Source: Betaproteobacteria bacterium
Lineage (GTDB): Bacteria > Pseudomonadota > Gammaproteobacteria > Burkholderiales > UBA6910
Assembly (NCBI GenBank): GCA_016183615.1
Contig: JACPEG010000025.1
Location: forward strand, 1-64,000
DNA: 64,000 nt
Direction: 5' to 3'
Shown here: piece after piece, positions 16,640 to 24,390 of the stretch
How the letters are laid out: each line of letters starts with the position of its first letter
Numbering within the stretch: the first letter of the stretch is position 1
Notes under the pieces: model-generated
Database searches by the model: none
Told to the model about the DNA's origin: nothing
What the model saw: only the letters and a program-made list of their open reading frames with translations
Position numbers and translations under genes: made by a program

Positions 16640-17758
16640 ATGATCCTGATCCTCGCCGAAAACACCGACACCCGGAGCCCCGACTACAAGGAGCTCATGG
16701 CCTACCTCGACAAGCTGCCGGGCATCCAGCACCGGGTCCACCACGTGAAGGGCAAGGAGCGCACGGTGACCGAGGTGTACCTCATCGGCAGCACCAAGAC
16801 GCTCATCACCGAGGACATGCGCAATCTACCCTGCGTGGAGCGGGTGGTGCGGGTTTCCGAGGAATACCGGGTGCTGGGGCGCCACAAGGAGGACACCCGG
16901 CCCACCCATTTCGAGTACAAGGGTGTGCGCTTCGGCCAGGACACGCTTCATGTGTTCGCCGGGCTGTGCGCGGTGGACACCCGTACCCACGTGGAGCAGA
17001 TGATGCGGGCGCTGCGGGACAATGGCCAGGTGTGCACCCGCATGGGCGCCTACAAGCCGCGCACCAGCCCCTATTCGTTCCAGGGGTACGGCAAGGCATG
17101 CCTGCCGTTTGTTTTCGAACTGGGAGGCAAGTACGGCATCAAGGTAATCGCGATGGAGGTCACCCACGAGTCCCACGTGGACGAGATCCGGGAGGCGCTG
17201 CGCAAGACCGGCAGCCCCACCGGCGTCATGCTTCAGATCGGCACCCGCAACACCCAGAACTTCGAGCTGCTGAAAATCGTCGGGCGGCACAGCGAATTTC
17301 CCGTGCTCATCAAGCGCGGCTTCGGCATCACGCTGGAGGAATCGCTCAATGCCGCCGAATACCTGGCCTCCGAGGGCAATCAGCGGGTGGTGTTCTGCCT
17401 GCGGGGGATGAAGACCAACCTGGGCGATCCGCACCGCAATTTCGTGGATTTCTCCCACGTGCCGGTGGTGAGAAGGCTCACCCGCATGCCGGTGTGCATC
17501 GACCCGTCCCACTCGGTGGGGGCGCGCAGCGCGGGCCCCGACGGGATCCTCGACGTATTTCACGTCACCGCCCAGGGCGTGGTGGCCGGCGCCAACGTGA
17601 TCCTGGTGGATTTCCATCCCGAGCCGGCGAAGGCCCTGGTGGACGGCCCCCAGGCCCTCACCCTGAAGGAGCTGCCGCACTTCCTGGACGATGTCCGCAT
17701 TGCCCGCGAGGCTTACGAGAAGCGCACGGGGCTTGCGCAAAGGTACCGGGAAGCGTAA
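16640..17758 (+). CDS. aroF: 3-deoxy-7-phosphoheptulonate (DAHP) synthase, type I-beta
   Basis: A 372-residue protein. It joins phosphoenolpyruvate and erythrose-4-phosphate in the first step of aromatic amino acid synthesis. Residues 1-75 look like the ferredoxin-like regulatory domain of the I-beta class; the TIM-barrel catalytic part begins near FEYKGVRFG and contains GAYKPRTSPYSFQG, IGTRNTQNFELL, LIKRGFG and the metal-site region CIDPSHSVGARS. ATG at 16640 was preferred over TTG at 16622 because it matches the usual beginning (MILILAEN); neither has a clear Shine-Dalgarno. The N-terminal domain suggests feedback control by an aromatic amino acid, which cannot be specified. Confidence 0.93.
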   Translation: MILILAENTDTRSPDYKELMAYLDKLPGIQHRVHHVKGKERTVTEVYLIGSTKTLITEDMRNLPCVERVVRVSEEYRVLGRHKEDTRPTHFEYKGVRFGQDTLHVFAGLCAVDTRTHVEQMMRALRDNGQVCTRMGAYKPRTSPYSFQGYGKACLPFVFELGGKYGIKVIAMEVTHESHVDEIREALRKTGSPTGVMLQIGTRNTQNFELLKIVGRHSEFPVLIKRGFGITLEESLNAAEYLASEGNQRVVFCLRGMKTNLGDPHRNFVDFSHVPVVRRLTRMPVCIDPSHSVGARSAGPDGILDVFHVTAQGVVAGANVILVDFHPEPAKALVDGPQALTLKELPHFLDDVRIAREAYEKRTGLAQRYREA

Positions 17759-17800
17759 ACATATTAGAAAATTCTGTGAGAAACGAGGACCACATCCGTT

Positions 17801-18328
17801 ATGCCCGAACTCAGCATTGAGGAGCCGGATCAGGACAAGCTGGTCCTGATCGGCGATGGCAGCATCATGTCGGACGAAATCGCCGACATGGTCGGGCGCA
17901 TCCCGCTGTTCTCGGAGCTCGACCGGCAGGATATCCGGGACCTCGCCACCTACCTGCTCCTGTACAAGGCGAAGAAGGGCGCGGTGATCCTGCGCGAAGG
18001 CGAGCCCGGGGATTACATGCTGCTGGTGATCCACGGCACCGTGGACATCTACAAGAGCGACCGGGTGCAGAAGCAGAAGCGCATCAATACCGTGACGCCG
18101 GGAATGACGATCGGGGAGATGGCCATGGTGGACGGCGAGCCCCGCTTCGCCACCTGCGTCGCCACCGAGCCCGCCACCCTCGCCGCGCTCTCGCGCGAGG
18201 GCCTGGTGCGCATCATCGACGAGAAACCCCGCCTGGGCGCCAAGATCCTGGTGCAGCTGCTGGCGATGATGAACCAGCGCCTGCGCCACACCAGCGGCAT
18301 CCTGGTGGACTACCTCAAAGTCAGCTGA
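17801..18328 (+). CDS. Cyclic nucleotide-binding domain protein without an output domain
   Basis: A 175-residue protein made almost only of a cNMP-binding (CAP-like) beta-barrel, residues 30-150, with GAVILREGEPGDYMLLVIHG and the phosphate-binding cassette GEMAMVDGEPRFATC around 105-120, where Glu and Arg are the ligands for the cyclic phosphate. No helix-turn-helix or enzyme domain follows, so it is not a transcription factor of the CRP type. Such stand-alone domains may act as partners or cAMP sinks. A class III adenylate cyclase lies 11 kb upstream. Its stop overlaps the likely CTG start of the next gene. Confidence 0.82.
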   Translation: MPELSIEEPDQDKLVLIGDGSIMSDEIADMVGRIPLFSELDRQDIRDLATYLLLYKAKKGAVILREGEPGDYMLLVIHGTVDIYKSDRVQKQKRINTVTPGMTIGEMAMVDGEPRFATCVATEPATLAALSREGLVRIIDEKPRLGAKILVQLLAMMNQRLRHTSGILVDYLKVS

Positions 18329-19248
18329 ACTTCCCCGGCATTTCCCGCTTTCGCCCCGGCATCGCCGCCATCGCGGCGGCGCTGCTGCTTGTCGCCGCCG
18401 CTCCAGCGGCTCCTGCGCCGGTCAGCGCCAGGGACGATCGCGGACGGGAAATCGCGCTCCAGGCGCCGGCGCGGCGCATCGTTGCCCTCGCGCCCCATGT
18501 GACCGAGCTGATGTTTGCCGCCGGGGCCGGCGAGCGGCTGGTGGGCGTGAGCCGCTACAGCGATTTTCCGCCTGCGGCCTCCGCTATCGCCGAGGTGGGC
18601 GATGCGGGGCGCGCCGACCTGGAGCGCATCGCCATCCTGAAACCCGACCTGGTGGTGGGCTGGGAAACCGGCAACTCCGCCGGCGATGCGCAACGCCTGG
18701 AGCGGCTCGGCATTCTGGTGTTCGTGACGGAGCCGCGCCGGCTCGCGGACATCCCGCGGCTGCTGCGGGTGCTGGGGCGGCTGGCGGGCTCCGCGGACGC
18801 AGCAGAGGCGGAAGCACTCCGGTTCGAGCAGACTCTGGACCGGCTGGTGCGGCGCTACGCCAACGCCCGCCCCGTCACGGTGTTCTACCAGATCTGGCAC
18901 CGGCCCCTGATGACCGTCAACCGGGAGCACATGATCGCCGACGTGATCGGGCTGTGCGGGGGGCGCAACGTGTTCGGGGACCTGCCGTCTTTCACGCCGG
19001 TGCTGGGGACCGAGAGCCTGCTGGCCGCGGATCCCGAGATCATTATCGCCAGCGTGTCGGCCCTGGAGCTGGAACAGGAGGTGCGGGACTTCTGGTCGCG
19101 CTACCGGAGCCTGCGCGCCGTTCAGGCGTCGCGGATCACTTTCGTCCACCCGGACCTCATCCAGCGCCAGACGCCGCGGATCCTGGAGGGAGCGCGGCAG
19201 GTGTGCGAGGCGCTGGAGAGGGCGAGAGGGATAAGCGGTGAACGGTGA
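18325..19248 (+). CDS. Periplasmic cobalamin/iron-chelate-binding protein, BtuF-like, with a probable CTG start
   Basis: A periplasmic binding protein of the BtuF/FhuD class (about 307 residues). The fold begins ARRIVALAPHVTELMFAAGAG and contains LKPDLVVGW, FYQIWHRPL and the C-terminal LEGARQVCEAL. The first ATG or GTG in frame is deep inside this domain (18499), so it cannot be the start. Reading upstream gives a clean signal peptide (IAAIAAALLLVAAAP, cleavage near PVSA) beginning at CTG 18325, which overlaps the previous stop as CTGA. A PduO cobalamin adenosyltransferase lies opposite, so corrinoid is the likely ligand. The last residues (SGER) and the stop lie in a dispersed repeat. Confidence 0.78.
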   Translation: MNFPGISRFRPGIAAIAAALLLVAAAPAAPAPVSARDDRGREIALQAPARRIVALAPHVTELMFAAGAGERLVGVSRYSDFPPAASAIAEVGDAGRADLERIAILKPDLVVGWETGNSAGDAQRLERLGILVFVTEPRRLADIPRLLRVLGRLAGSADAAEAEALRFEQTLDRLVRRYANARPVTVFYQIWHRPLMTVNREHMIADVIGLCGGRNVFGDLPSFTPVLGTESLLAADPEIIIASVSALELEQEVRDFWSRYRSLRAVQASRITFVHPDLIQRQTPRILEGARQVCEALERARGISGER

Positions 19249-19259
19249 ACAGTAGACAG
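19237..19259. repeat. Dispersed repeat of the GTGAACGGTGAACAG family
   Basis: A single copy that contains the stop codon of the BtuF-like gene (TGA at 19246-19248). Related copies lie at 3922-3961 and 38232-38303. Confidence 0.7.
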
Positions 19260-19265
19260 ACGCTG

Positions 19266-19400
19266 GTTGGGCATGAATGCCCAACCTACGTATCGCGCTT
19301 CACGGTCTTTCCGGTTATCGCGTAGGTTGGGCTTCGCCCGCGAAGCCCAACGACATCGGGTCCTCCGTGGCGCCGGTTGGGCATGAATGCCCAACCTACG
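19266..19400. repeat. REP-like GTAGGTTGGGC palindromes, three copies
   Basis: Copies at 19266-19290, 19321-19352 and 19376-19400. Two have the core GTTGGGC-ATGAAT-GCCCAAC; the middle one has GTTGGGCTTCG paired with CGAAGCCCAAC. The outer two copies are direct repeats and share the flank TATCGCGCTTCACG. The GTAG of the last copy, read on the minus strand, gives the stop of the PduO gene. Same family at 55693-55813. Confidence 0.88.
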
Positions 19401-19959
19401 TATCGCGCTTCACGTTCCTGCCGGGCTGCCAGAGGACGTCGCCCCGGCCCCCGGCCCGGTTCAGCACCCGCGCCAGCACGAACAGCAGGTCCGAGAGGCG
19501 GTTGAGGTACTGGACGGCGAAGGGCGAAACTTTTTCGCTGCGGCCTACGGTCACCACGCAGCGCTCGGCGCGGCGGCATGCGGTGCGGGCAAGATGGGCC
19601 AGCGCCGCTGCCCGGGTGCCGCCGGGAAGGATGAATTCCTTGAGCGGCGGGAGCGCCGCGTTGAACCCGTCGAGAAGGTCCTCCAGGCGCTTCACCTGGG
19701 CCGCCGTGATGGCGCTGCGGCCTGGAATTGAGAGTTCGCCCCCCAGATCGAACAGGTCGTGCTGCACGCCGGTGAGGCATTCCTGCGCCTGCGCCGGCAG
19801 CGGCTCCGTCAGCAGCAGGCCGATCGCGCTGTTCGCCTCGTCCACCGCGCCGATGGCTTCGATGCGCGGGCTGTTCTTTCCCGTGCGCGAGCCGTCGCCG
19901 AGCCCGGTTTCGCCGGAATCTCCGGTGCGGGTATAGATCTTGGACAACCGATGTCCCAT
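19396..19959 (-). CDS. pduO: PduO-type cob(I)alamin adenosyltransferase
   Basis: A 187-residue enzyme that moves the adenosyl group of ATP to cob(I)alamin to make coenzyme B12. Seen: IYTRTGDSGETGLGDG at residues 8-23 (the ATP site), ALAHLARTACRRAER near 125 and the NRLSDLLFVLAR helix near 155, all standard for PduO/MMAB. It faces the BtuF-like binding protein gene, which fits corrinoid uptake followed by activation. The C-terminal residues NVKRDT and the TAG stop are read out of the GTTGGGC repeat flank. Its -10 box lies so close to the ATG that the mRNA may lack a leader. Confidence 0.94.
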   Translation of the reverse strand: MGHRLSKIYTRTGDSGETGLGDGSRTGKNSPRIEAIGAVDEANSAIGLLLTEPLPAQAQECLTGVQHDLFDLGGELSIPGRSAITAAQVKRLEDLLDGFNAALPPLKEFILPGGTRAAALAHLARTACRRAERCVVTVGRSEKVSPFAVQYLNRLSDLLFVLARVLNRAGGRGDVLWQPGRNVKRDT

Positions 19960-19966
19960 AACCCCA

Positions 19967-19972
19967 ATTATC
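19967..19972 (-). promoter_or_regulatory. Candidate extended -10 box of pduO, nearly leaderless
   Basis: On the minus strand TGCGATAAT (extended -10, TGN plus GATAAT) ends 7 bases before the ATG of pduO at 19959. Transcription would begin at or just before the start codon. No -35 hexamer is obvious. Confidence 0.45.
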
Positions 19973-20171
19973 GCAGATTTCCGCGCTGGCGCCGCGTGGC
20001 GGGGGCGGCCGCAATCTCAGATAAACTTTGGATATGCCATTAAAAAGAAATTCTATCGCGCCGATTTGGGAAGCCGGCGATTGCGCCCGGTAGAATTGGC
20101 GGGGTCCGACTTTGCGGCTTCGGCGCCCCGGCACGCGTCGGTCCGGGGCCGGCATCCAGGGAGGAGAAGGC

Positions 20172-20432
20172 ATGGCGATTCACCGGGAGAGCGTCTGGAA
20201 AGCGGTGGCATACGGCACCGCCAGCATCGCGCTCTACGCCGTCCTGTTTGTCTATTCCGACCGGTTTGTCGAGTGGGCGGAACGCACCCGCGACGGCGAG
20301 AAGCTGCTGTTCATCATTCCGATCGTGGTGGCTTTCGTGTTCTCCTACGTGCATGGCGCCTTCACCGGCTACTTCTGGGACGCACTCGGGTTCCGGGCCG
20401 CGAAGGGCAGCCGGAAGCCCGGAAACAAATAG
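20172..20432 (+). CDS. Small membrane protein upstream of a TauE/SafE exporter
   Basis: An 86-residue protein with two membrane helices (about residues 11-30 and 44-64) and a basic C-terminus (KGSRKPGNK). It starts at 20172 behind GGAGGAGAAGG, a very strong ribosome site. I recognise no named family. It is separated from the TauE/SafE gene by only 18 bases and from the UspA gene beyond it by another 18, so the three should be one operon. A role as accessory subunit of the exporter is inferred from position only. Confidence 0.75.
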   Translation: MAIHRESVWKAVAYGTASIALYAVLFVYSDRFVEWAERTRDGEKLLFIIPIVVAFVFSYVHGAFTGYFWDALGFRAAKGSRKPGNK

Positions 20433-20450
20433 GCCGCGGGGGACGAGCGC

Positions 20451-21509
20451 GTGGAAGTGACCTTCATCGACATCAACGCGGCATCGGCCCTGGCGCTGTT
20501 TGTCGTCGGCTTCATCGGGGGAATGGTTTCGGGCTTCATCGGCTCCGGCGGCGCGTTCGTGCTGACGCCGGCGATGATGACCCTGGGGGCGCCCGGCATT
20601 GTGGCCGTTGCCTCCAACATCTGCCACAAGTTTCCCAAGGCCCTGGTGGGCGCGATGAAGCGGGCCAAGTACGGCCAGGTGGACGTCAAGCTCGGCCTCA
20701 TCATGGGCGTGTTCGCGGAGCTGGGCATGATCGCCGGAAAGGGCATCATGACCGGCATCAAGCAGGCCTACGGCGACATGGGCACCAATCTCTATGTGTC
20801 GCTGGTGTTCGTCGTGGTGCTCGCCGTGGTGGGCGGCTTCGTGCTGCGCGATGCGTATCAGATGTGGAAGGCGGACCGGGAAGGCGGCGCCGAGGGGGAA
20901 GAGCCGGAGCTCACGCCGCTGGCCCGCTGGGTCCAGTCCCTCGACATCCCCGGAACCATGGTGTATTTCCCCTGCATCAGGGCCAAGGTATCCCTGCTGA
21001 TCATCGCGCCGCTGGGCATCGGAACCGGAATGCTGGCCGCCACCATTGCCGTGGGTGGCTTCATCGGCGTCCCGTCCATGATCTACATCCTGGGGGCGCC
21101 GGCGCTCATGGCCTCGGCCACCGAGCTGGTCATCGCCTTCGTCATGGGGCTGGGGGGCACCGTCCTCTATGCGCTGGACGGCGTGGTGGACATCCGGCTG
21201 GCGATGATCATCCTCGCGGGCTCTCTTTTCGGCATCCAGATCGGCGCCATCGGCACGACCTACGTCAAGGATTTCGTCGTCAAGCTGGTGATGGGCCTGA
21301 TCATGGTGATCGTGCTGTTCAGCCGCTTTTTCTACGTGCCCGGTTACCTGTCGAAGCTGAACCTGATCGATCCGCTGTCCGACGGCGCCATCGCCACCCT
21401 GAAATTCGTGGGCGATGCCACCCTGGTGCTTGCGCTCGCCGTGGGCGGCATCACCATCGTCGTCGCCCTGATCAAGGGGATGGCGGCGCACCGCGAACAG
21501 ACCGCCTGA
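20451..21509 (+). CDS. TauE/SafE family anion exporter
   Basis: A 352-residue integral membrane protein of the TauE/SafE (DUF81) family with about eight helices in two related halves. The first half has GFIGGMVSGFIGSGGAFVL near residues 20-40, the second GTGMLAATIAVGGFIGVP near 190-205, the paired glycine-rich signatures of the family. A cytoplasmic loop with acidic residues (about 145-160) separates them. Members export sulfite, sulfoacetate or related organosulfur anions. The start is GTG at 20451. The 86-residue membrane protein precedes it and a UspA protein follows it. Confidence 0.87.
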   Translation: MEVTFIDINAASALALFVVGFIGGMVSGFIGSGGAFVLTPAMMTLGAPGIVAVASNICHKFPKALVGAMKRAKYGQVDVKLGLIMGVFAELGMIAGKGIMTGIKQAYGDMGTNLYVSLVFVVVLAVVGGFVLRDAYQMWKADREGGAEGEEPELTPLARWVQSLDIPGTMVYFPCIRAKVSLLIIAPLGIGTGMLAATIAVGGFIGVPSMIYILGAPALMASATELVIAFVMGLGGTVLYALDGVVDIRLAMIILAGSLFGIQIGAIGTTYVKDFVVKLVMGLIMVIVLFSRFFYVPGYLSKLNLIDPLSDGAIATLKFVGDATLVLALAVGGITIVVALIKGMAAHREQTA

Positions 21510-21527
21510 TCTCCGGCAGGGGAAAGC

Positions 21528-22394
21528 ATGAACATGCAGGCACCCACGAGCGAACCGACGGCCCGCCTCCGGCACCTTCTGCTGGCGACCGATGGCTCGG
21601 AATACTCGGCCGGCGCACAACGGGTCGCCATCGCGCTGGCACAGCGGGCGAAGGCCAGGCTGACCGCGATGACCATGGCGCTGCGCGCCGAGGACCTGGA
21701 ACTGGTCGGAACCCGCGGGCTGCGCGAGGCCCAGGAGCGGCAAGCGGAATTCCGGCTGGACGCAGTGGCGTCGGCGTCAGCGGCCGCCGGCGTGCCGTGC
21801 GAGCGGCTGATCCGGTACGGAGACGAACCGCACTTCGAAATCATCAACGCCGTGGAAGAAATCGGGGCGGACCTCATCGTCATGGGCCGGCGCGGGGCGC
21901 GCGGCCTGGCCCGGCTGATGGTGGGCGACGCTACCGGCAAGGTGGCGGGTGAGGCGCCGTGCAGTGTCCTGGTCGTGCCGCGCCACGCCGCCATGCCGCA
22001 GCGGCGCATCCTGTTTTGCACCGATGGATCGCCCCATGCGGAAGCCGCCGCCGCCGCGGCGTGGGCGGTGGCCAGGTGCTGCAATCTCCCGGTGACGGTG
22101 GTATCGGTCAAGGCGTCGCAGCATTCCGAGGCGCGTCGCGCCGAAGCCGATGCCATCGTGAAGCGCGCGGTTGACCGGCTCGCCGGTCTGGGCGTGGCAG
22201 CCGAGGGGCGGGTGGCGGAAGGAGAAGTGGCCGATGCCGTCGTCGGGGTTGCGCGCAGCCTCGGCGCCGATCTGCTGGTGATCGGCAGCCATGGCCGCAC
22301 CGGCTGGCGCCGGCTCCTCCTCGGCAGCAATAGCCAGCGCATCATCGGCAAGGCCGAGTGCGCGGTGCTGGTGGGCAGGGCCGTCACCCGCTGA
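21528..22394 (+). CDS. Tandem universal stress protein
   Basis: A 288-residue protein with two UspA domains (1-150 and 155-288). Both keep the ATP-binding loop G-x2-G-x9-G(S/D): GRRGARGLARLMVGDATGKV in the first and GSHGRTGWRRLLLGSNSQRI in the second. Both domains begin with the typical LLATDGSEYS / ILFCTDGSPHA strand. Cytoplasmic nucleotide-binding stress proteins of this type often sit beside transporters they may regulate, here the TauE/SafE exporter 18 bases upstream. It is convergent with sulP. Confidence 0.92.
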   Translation: MNMQAPTSEPTARLRHLLLATDGSEYSAGAQRVAIALAQRAKARLTAMTMALRAEDLELVGTRGLREAQERQAEFRLDAVASASAAAGVPCERLIRYGDEPHFEIINAVEEIGADLIVMGRRGARGLARLMVGDATGKVAGEAPCSVLVVPRHAAMPQRRILFCTDGSPHAEAAAAAAWAVARCCNLPVTVVSVKASQHSEARRAEADAIVKRAVDRLAGLGVAAEGRVAEGEVADAVVGVARSLGADLLVIGSHGRTGWRRLLLGSNSQRIIGKAECAVLVGRAVTR

Positions 22395-22424
22395 TACGCC
22401 GATACGCGGGCTAGACAGGATTAC

Positions 22425-24254
22425 TCAATCCCCGGTGTTTCGGGGAGGCCGGGGCTCGCCGTTGGGCAGGGTCTGGTGACAGTCCCTGAATATGCGGACG
22501 GTGCAGCTGCGGCAAATCTCCGGGTCCAATCTGCGGTAGATGGCGGAAACCGGCCACGACTTCACCGCGAACAGGTTTTGCTCCCCGATCTGATGCAGGT
22601 AATGGCCCCGCTGCAGGAAGGACCGGACCGCGTTCTTCGGACGGTAGAGATAGAGCCCGCCGCCCAGCTTCCTGCGACGCTTTGCCTCCTGGGCGAGCAT
22701 CTCCGCCCCGGCCAAGTCCACGAAATTCACGCCCGTTGCCACCAGCAGCAGATGTTTCTGGCCGGGGTTTTTCTCGTCCACCTCCTGCATCGTCTGCTGC
22801 ACGTGGGGCACCGCGCCGAAGAAAATCGAGCCGTTGATTCTCAGGATCTTGAGCTGGGGGCAGTCGGGCAGCCCGGTGTCCGCTGAAAAATGGTAGCTGC
22901 CCTCGGCGGTGTCCGGCTTCACGTCCAGGATCGCGGGGCGGGAAGTCCGGTTCAGGTAGAGGATCAGCGACAGGATCACCCCGCCGTAGATCGCGTACTC
23001 CAGGTTGAGCGTCAGGGTGGCGATGAAGGTGACGGCGAGGACCGCGGCCTCGGAGCGGCTGGTCCCGACGATGGAGCGGACGTGATGGAAGTCGATGAGC
23101 CCCCAGGCCACGAGAAACAGGATGGCGGCCATGGCCGGGATCGGCAGGTAGGCCGCGAGCGGCGCCACCACCAGCAGGATAAGGACCAGGAATCCCGCCG
23201 AAAACACCGCCGCCAGCGGCGTCCGTGCCCCGGCCTCGTAGTTGAGGCCGCTGCGGTTGAAGGACCCGCTCGAGGCGTAGCCGGAGAAAAACGCGCCGAA
23301 AATGTTGGACAGCCCCTGGCCGACGAATTCCTGATTGCCGTCGATGCGCTGTCCCGATTTCACGGCGATGGAGCGGGCGATGGACACGGCCTCGGTGAGG
23401 GCCAGCAGCGTCACCGCGAAGGCGAGGGGCGCCGTCTTGTGCAGCGCCCCCGGTGAAAAGTCCGGCATCGAGAGCGGCGGCAGCGAGGCCGGCAGCGCCC
23501 CGAGGGTGGCGATGCCGGTGGCGGCATGGCCGAAGCGGGCATTCAGGGCGAGAGCGGCGAGGCTGCCTACCACCATGGCGCCGATCATGTAGGGGAAGCG
23601 CGGCAGCAGCCTGCGGAAGGCGATGCCGCCGGCCAGCGTGACCAGGCTCACTGCCGCCACAAAAAGGTTGATGTCCGGCAGCTGAGTGAGGAACTGCCGC
23701 ATTACTTCGGCGAAGGACGCGCCGCGGGCGATCGGGATGCCGAAAAAATTCTTGATCTGGCTCGCGATGATGAGGAGCGCGGCGCCGGCGGTGAAGCCGA
23801 CCACCACCGTGTGGGAGATGAAGTTGACCAGCGTCCCGAGACGAGCGAGGCCCATGGCAAGCTGGAAGATACCGGTGAGCAGGGTCAGCGTCAGCGCCAG
23901 GCGGATGAACTCGGCGGAGCCCGGCTCGGCGAGCGGGCTCAGCGTGGCGAAGATTACCAGCGAGATGGCGTTAGTGGGGCCGGAAACCAGGTGCCAGGAG
24001 GAGCCGAACAGGGCGCCGATCACGGCCGGCACCATGGCGGCGTAGAGGCCGTATTCGGGGGGCAGGCCGGCCAGCGTGGCAAAGGCGACGCCCTGGGGCA
24101 GCACGATCACCGCGCCCGTGAGGCCCGCCACCAGGTCTGCGCCCAGCGTCGCGCGGTCCACGCCAGGCCACCAGCGCCGGAAAGGCAGGAACGGGCCGAT
24201 CCAGGGGTGATCGAGAAGGCGGCGGTTCGGGGTAGGCTGCGGCGAGGAAGACAT
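22425..24254 (-). CDS. SulP family anion transporter with STAS domain
   Basis: A 609-residue membrane protein: roughly 12-14 helices (residues 30-440) with the SulP signatures LPQGVAFATLAGLPPEYGLY and VSGPTNAIS, then a cytoplasmic STAS domain (about 460-560; LRINGSIFFGAV, NFVDLAGAEML). After the STAS domain comes a short tail with clustered Cys (ICRSCTVRIFRDC), which could bind metal or a cluster; I do not know its role. Family substrates are sulfate, bicarbonate or other anions. The ATG at 24254 was chosen; a TTG-started 14-residue extension is less likely. It is divergent from chrB. Confidence 0.9.
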   Translation of the reverse strand: MSSSPQPTPNRRLLDHPWIGPFLPFRRWWPGVDRATLGADLVAGLTGAVIVLPQGVAFATLAGLPPEYGLYAAMVPAVIGALFGSSWHLVSGPTNAISLVIFATLSPLAEPGSAEFIRLALTLTLLTGIFQLAMGLARLGTLVNFISHTVVVGFTAGAALLIIASQIKNFFGIPIARGASFAEVMRQFLTQLPDINLFVAAVSLVTLAGGIAFRRLLPRFPYMIGAMVVGSLAALALNARFGHAATGIATLGALPASLPPLSMPDFSPGALHKTAPLAFAVTLLALTEAVSIARSIAVKSGQRIDGNQEFVGQGLSNIFGAFFSGYASSGSFNRSGLNYEAGARTPLAAVFSAGFLVLILLVVAPLAAYLPIPAMAAILFLVAWGLIDFHHVRSIVGTSRSEAAVLAVTFIATLTLNLEYAIYGGVILSLILYLNRTSRPAILDVKPDTAEGSYHFSADTGLPDCPQLKILRINGSIFFGAVPHVQQTMQEVDEKNPGQKHLLLVATGVNFVDLAGAEMLAQEAKRRRKLGGGLYLYRPKNAVRSFLQRGHYLHQIGEQNLFAVKSWPVSAIYRRLDPEICRSCTVRIFRDCHQTLPNGEPRPPRNTGD

Positions 24255-24355
24255 TTCGAAAAATTTAATTATCTGATAGATCGTGCAGCGCCGCAAACAC
24301 CACCATCGCCAGTGGCATCCGGCGCCGCCGGCGAAACGACGGCCAGAACCGAACC

Positions 24356-24390
24356 TTGTTATATTTATAACTGGCTGTAGAATACTCTAC
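24356..24390 (+). promoter_or_regulatory. chrB promoter with two inverted repeats
   Basis: TTGTTA (24356-24361) and TAGAAT (24378-24383) are 16 bases apart, and the -10 ends 7 bases before the ATG, so the transcript may have no leader. Two palindromes overlap the promoter: GTTATA-TT-TATAAC (24358-24371) and GTAGA-ATAC-TCTAC (24377-24390). ChrB proteins are known chromate-responsive regulators in Ochrobactrum, so these are candidate operators. The stretch is markedly AT-rich compared with its surroundings. Confidence 0.5.

Noticed and set aside
18329-19395. Search for a cobalamin riboswitch near btuF-like/pduO
   Set aside because: There is no room: the BtuF-like gene overlaps its upstream neighbour, and the pduO leader is at most a few bases by the -10 position.
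19277-19936. Plus-strand frame opposite pduO starting in the repeats
   Set aside because: Begins in a repeat (PNLRIALHGL) and is antisense to a fully conserved enzyme.
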